From: a virus
Length of the DNA stretch: 29,751 nt
IMG/VR virus record: IMGVR_UViG_3300035661_000262
Location: 1 to 29,751 of that record
Direction: 5' to 3' (one strand)
Each line of letters starts with the position of its first letter. The stretch's first letter is position 1. The notes under the pieces are model-generated. The model was not told the DNA's origin and searched no databases. It saw only the letters and a program-made list of their open reading frames with translations. Made by a program: the position numbers and the translations under genes. This document shows, in pieces, positions 28,561 to 29,751 of the stretch.

Positions 28561-28655
28561 TTAACTACTTTTTCTAGACTTGCTAGAATATCTGATAGAT
28601 GTTCACTAGTATACGGAACCGCAGCCTTTAGTACATTTTCAAGTAGTCCGAACAT
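28557..28655 (-). CDS. 32-residue peptide coupled to the G8 gene
   Basis: Begins MFGLLENVLKAAVPYTSEHL and continues with SDILASLEKVVK. It is a shortened relative of the 59-residue protein at 28953-29132: both start MFG.., share LKAAV, and then PYT....SDI; the membrane-like middle is missing here. AAAGGAGCATAA precedes the ATG, and the stop overlaps the GTG of the G8 gene, so it may serve as a translational leader or partner. Confidence 0.65.
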   Translation of the reverse strand: MFGLLENVLKAAVPYTSEHLSDILASLEKVVK

Positions 28656-28691
28656 TTATGCTCCTTTATTTTTATTGACTCTATCCAGCTT

Positions 28692-28733
28692 TTGCAGTTA
28701 AAGTGCAATGTTATACCGTTTAACTATACCCCA
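28692..28733 (-). pseudogene. tRNA-Gln-like 5' half with TTA anticodon
   Basis: Reads TGGGGTA, D stem GTTA/TAAC, then anticodon arm TTGCA-CTTTAAC-TGCAA, after which no T-arm or acceptor 3' strand can be found. The anticodon position is TTA (would read ochre UAA). D and anticodon stems differ from the intact tRNA-Gln but remain fully paired. A truncated or half tRNA. Confidence 0.6.
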
Positions 28734-28765
28734 TCAGTATTTAGTGTACAGCTACGCTGTCGTGA
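28726..28765. repeat. Direct repeat copy 2 at the high end of the G8 module
   Basis: Second copy of the 40-bp repeat at 25536-25575, again covering the tRNA 5' end and an upstream ACAGC-TAC-GCTGT hairpin. Confidence 0.9.
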
Positions 28766-28767
28766 AT

Positions 28768-28956
28768 TCATGGCTTTCTCCCAATTAAGAATACTATCAG
28801 GCTAAGGTTAAGGGTGAACATAGAGAACATTATAAAGCGATAGCCTAAATTAGGTCCTGGTACCCATATAAATGTATATACTGCAGCTCCTAGTAGTACA
28901 CTAGAGACTAGTAAAATATACTCGTATAACTTAATGCTTTTCAGCCAAGCAATCAT
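28768..28956 (-). CDS. Small two-span membrane protein
   Basis: A 62-residue protein with two hydrophobic helices (about 10-31 and 38-58) separated by a short WVPGPNLGYR loop, and basic ends (KSIKLY; GRKP). This is the shape of small holins or other phage membrane proteins, but nothing is specific. The ATG overlaps the stop of the gene upstream as ATGA. Confidence 0.65.
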   Translation of the reverse strand: MIAWLKSIKLYEYILLVSSVLLGAAVYTFIWVPGPNLGYRFIMFSMFTLNLSLIVFLIGRKP

Positions 28957-29132
28957 GGCTTAGAAGCATCTTTAAGATTAGTTACAATATCAGACACCGC
29001 ATCCGCAGTATATGGAACGGGCTTGTCAGTTAGTACGCCGCCTAAAGTTGCTACATCGGCAACTAGAGTAACCGGAAGGGTGGCTACACCTACAGCAGCC
29101 TTAAGCATACTCTCAAATATATTACCAAACAT
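28953..29132 (-). CDS. 59-residue amphipathic phage protein
   Basis: Begins MFGNIFESMLKAAVGVATLP, continues VTLVADVATLGGVLTDK with a hydrophobic Gly/Val/Ala stretch, then PVPYTADAVSDIVTNLKDA. Small proteins with this pattern are frequent in tailed phages as hypotheticals. The start overlaps the basic gene upstream by 11 bases; AGGATACTAAAA precedes the ATG. Related to the 32-residue peptide at 28557-28655. Confidence 0.7.
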   Translation of the reverse strand: MFGNIFESMLKAAVGVATLPVTLVADVATLGGVLTDKPVPYTADAVSDIVTNLKDASKP

Positions 29133-29241
29133 TTTTAGTATCCTTATCTAGTTTACGCTGTGAACGAATATGCTTACCTGCCTTACGTTTAAGGCTTGGG
29201 GCCAGTAGGAAATTGCGCTGTTTGCGCAGGACGATCTTCAT
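29122..29241 (-). CDS. Very basic 39-residue protein
   Basis: MKIVLRKQRNFLLAPSLKRK then AGKHIRSQRKLDKDTKNVW: about one third Lys/Arg. Overlaps the upstream gene by 53 bases in another frame and the downstream one by 11. GATGGGTATTAAAA before the ATG is a weak ribosome binding site. Might bind nucleic acid. Being short and overlapping, it is only moderately supported. Confidence 0.45.
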   Translation of the reverse strand: MKIVLRKQRNFLLAPSLKRKAGKHIRSQRKLDKDTKNVW

Positions 29242-29365
29242 TTTTAATACCCATCATTTTTCTATAGAAGGCTAATTGGTTGATAGCTACTTGTTTTGCT
29301 AGCTTAACTACGTCAAAGTCTTTAGTTGGTTTCATACAAATCTCGATATAATCAAGTAGTTTCAT
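29189..29365 (-). CDS. Unknown 58-residue protein
   Basis: MKLLDYIEICMKPTKDFDVV at the start, a helical middle (KLAKQVAINQLAFYRKMMG) and a Pro-rich end (FPTGPKP). No clear ribosome binding site before this ATG; a second in-frame ATG ten codons later has GAG at a suitable distance and may be the true start. First gene of the small-gene string leading to the G8 gene. Confidence 0.5.
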   Translation of the reverse strand: MKLLDYIEICMKPTKDFDVVKLAKQVAINQLAFYRKMMGIKNEDRPAQTAQFPTGPKP

Positions 29366-29495
29366 AGTTTGTAATAGTAAGGTTTCAGCATGAATATGTC
29401 ATGTCACCTCTTACTAGAGGATTACCTGTATTGAGAAGACTTCCACCTTGCACTATGCGGTTCAACTCGGGCATCACGAGTTTCGTCTTATTAAG
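29366..29495 (-). other. Untranslated stretch with hairpins after tRNA-Thr
   Basis: No gene is supported. Perfect hairpins AACTCG-(7)-CGAGTT (near 29465-29485) and CCTCT-AGTA-AGAGG (near 29407-29421) are present. It joins tRNA-Thr to the first small gene and has no promoter of the common type. Confidence 0.4.
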
Positions 29496-29571
29496 TGGTG
29501 CTGTCTAATGGAATCGAACCATTTACCTCTCCCATACCAAGGGAGAGCTCTTCCATACGAGCTAAAACAGC
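29496..29571 (-). tRNA. tRNA-Thr (GGT)
   Basis: Acceptor GCTGTTT / AGACAGC, D stem GCTC/GAGC, anticodon arm CTCCC-TTGGTAT-GGGAG (GGT), T-loop TTCGATT, A73, encoded CCA. A normal class I Thr tRNA, unlike the TGT one at 13659-13741. Confidence 0.93.
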
Positions 29572-29577
29572 ATTAAT

Positions 29578-29651
29578 TGGTGGACCGTGGGAGGATCGAA
29601 CTCCCATAAATAGCTTGCAAAGCTACCGTAATCCCATTATACTAACAGCCC
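29578..29651 (-). tRNA. tRNA-Ala (TGC)
   Basis: Acceptor GGGCTGT / ACGGTCC with two G-U pairs, one at G3-U70, the classic Ala identity pair; anticodon arm GTAGC-TTTGCAA-GCTAT (TGC); T-loop TTCGATC; A73; encoded CCA. Confidence 0.93.
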
Positions 29652-29751
29652 AATTAGAATACACTTAGTTTTCAAGCCACGTTAACGTGTGGAATATAGT
29701 TTCAGCACAGTAGCTTTCTATGCCTATCTATAACTCGAACCCTCACTGCCA
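29652..29751. other. Untranslated end of the window
   Basis: No gene seen. Contains a 12-bp palindrome CACGTTAACGTG (29678-29689). A TTCGAG near the edge resembles a T-loop but has no pairing stems. Confidence 0.35.

Noticed and set aside
25536-28765. G8 module considered as an insertion sequence or transposon
   Set aside because: No transposase, no terminal inverted repeats; the flanks are direct repeats that contain a tRNA end.
29720-29751. TTCGAG near the window edge resembling a T-loop
   Set aside because: The flanking bases do not form a 5-bp T stem, so a truncated tRNA cannot be supported.

Overview
The window looks like part of a T5-like tailed-phage genome (a siphovirus of the T5 group, host probably a gammaproteobacterium). 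The evidence is the gene set: an SbcD/D12-type nuclease, a gp32-like SSB, a D10-like SF2 helicase, a family A DNA polymerase, a Toprim primase, a DnaB-like helicase, a D5-like repeat DNA-binding protein, an NAD-dependent ligase split into two genes, and a PC4-like protein. A large tRNA array follows. Every gene I can support lies on the minus strand, so transcription runs from high to low coordinates. The host assignment is inference.

Layout from low to high coordinate. 1-12.8 kb is a tightly packed replication and recombination block with many ATGA stop/start overlaps. 12.8-16.2 kb holds small regulatory and membrane genes, three tRNAs and thyX. 16.2-20.5 kb alternates tRNA genes, very small genes and unannotated, strongly folded RNA segments. 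20.5-23.5 kb is an NAD-rebuilding operon: NMN adenylyltransferase/Nudix, an unknown gene, and nicotinamide phosphoribosyltransferase. 23.5-25.5 kb is a Ro60 (TROVE) gene flanked on both sides by structured RNA loci. 25.5-29.2 kb is a module with tRNA-Gln, a 987-residue G8-domain protein related to the CEMIP/TMEM2 group, and several tiny membrane or amphipathic proteins, bounded by a 40-bp direct repeat. 29.4-29.75 kb carries two more tRNAs and untranslated sequence.

Transcription appears modular. Eleven promoters share one design: CTTG at the -35, exactly 17 bp, then TATAAT, usually continuing AGATAC. Hairpin terminators close several of the units. Many units follow the order promoter, small CDS, tRNA, folded RNA. 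tRNA 5' ends often lie within a few bases of an upstream stop codon, and ribosome binding sites sit in or just after tRNA 3' ends.

The most unusual content is the Ro60 gene with its flanking Y-RNA-like loci. The upstream locus begins within a few bases of a promoter start and is closed by a perfect 17-bp stem. Next are a 55-nt tRNA-like minihelix with an acceptor stem and encoded ACCA, and the G8 module with its duplicated tRNA-Gln 5' half. Together with ThyX, NAD salvage and fifteen tRNAs, this region looks devoted to RNA and nucleotide metabolism and perhaps to resisting host NAD-depleting or tRNA-cleaving defences.
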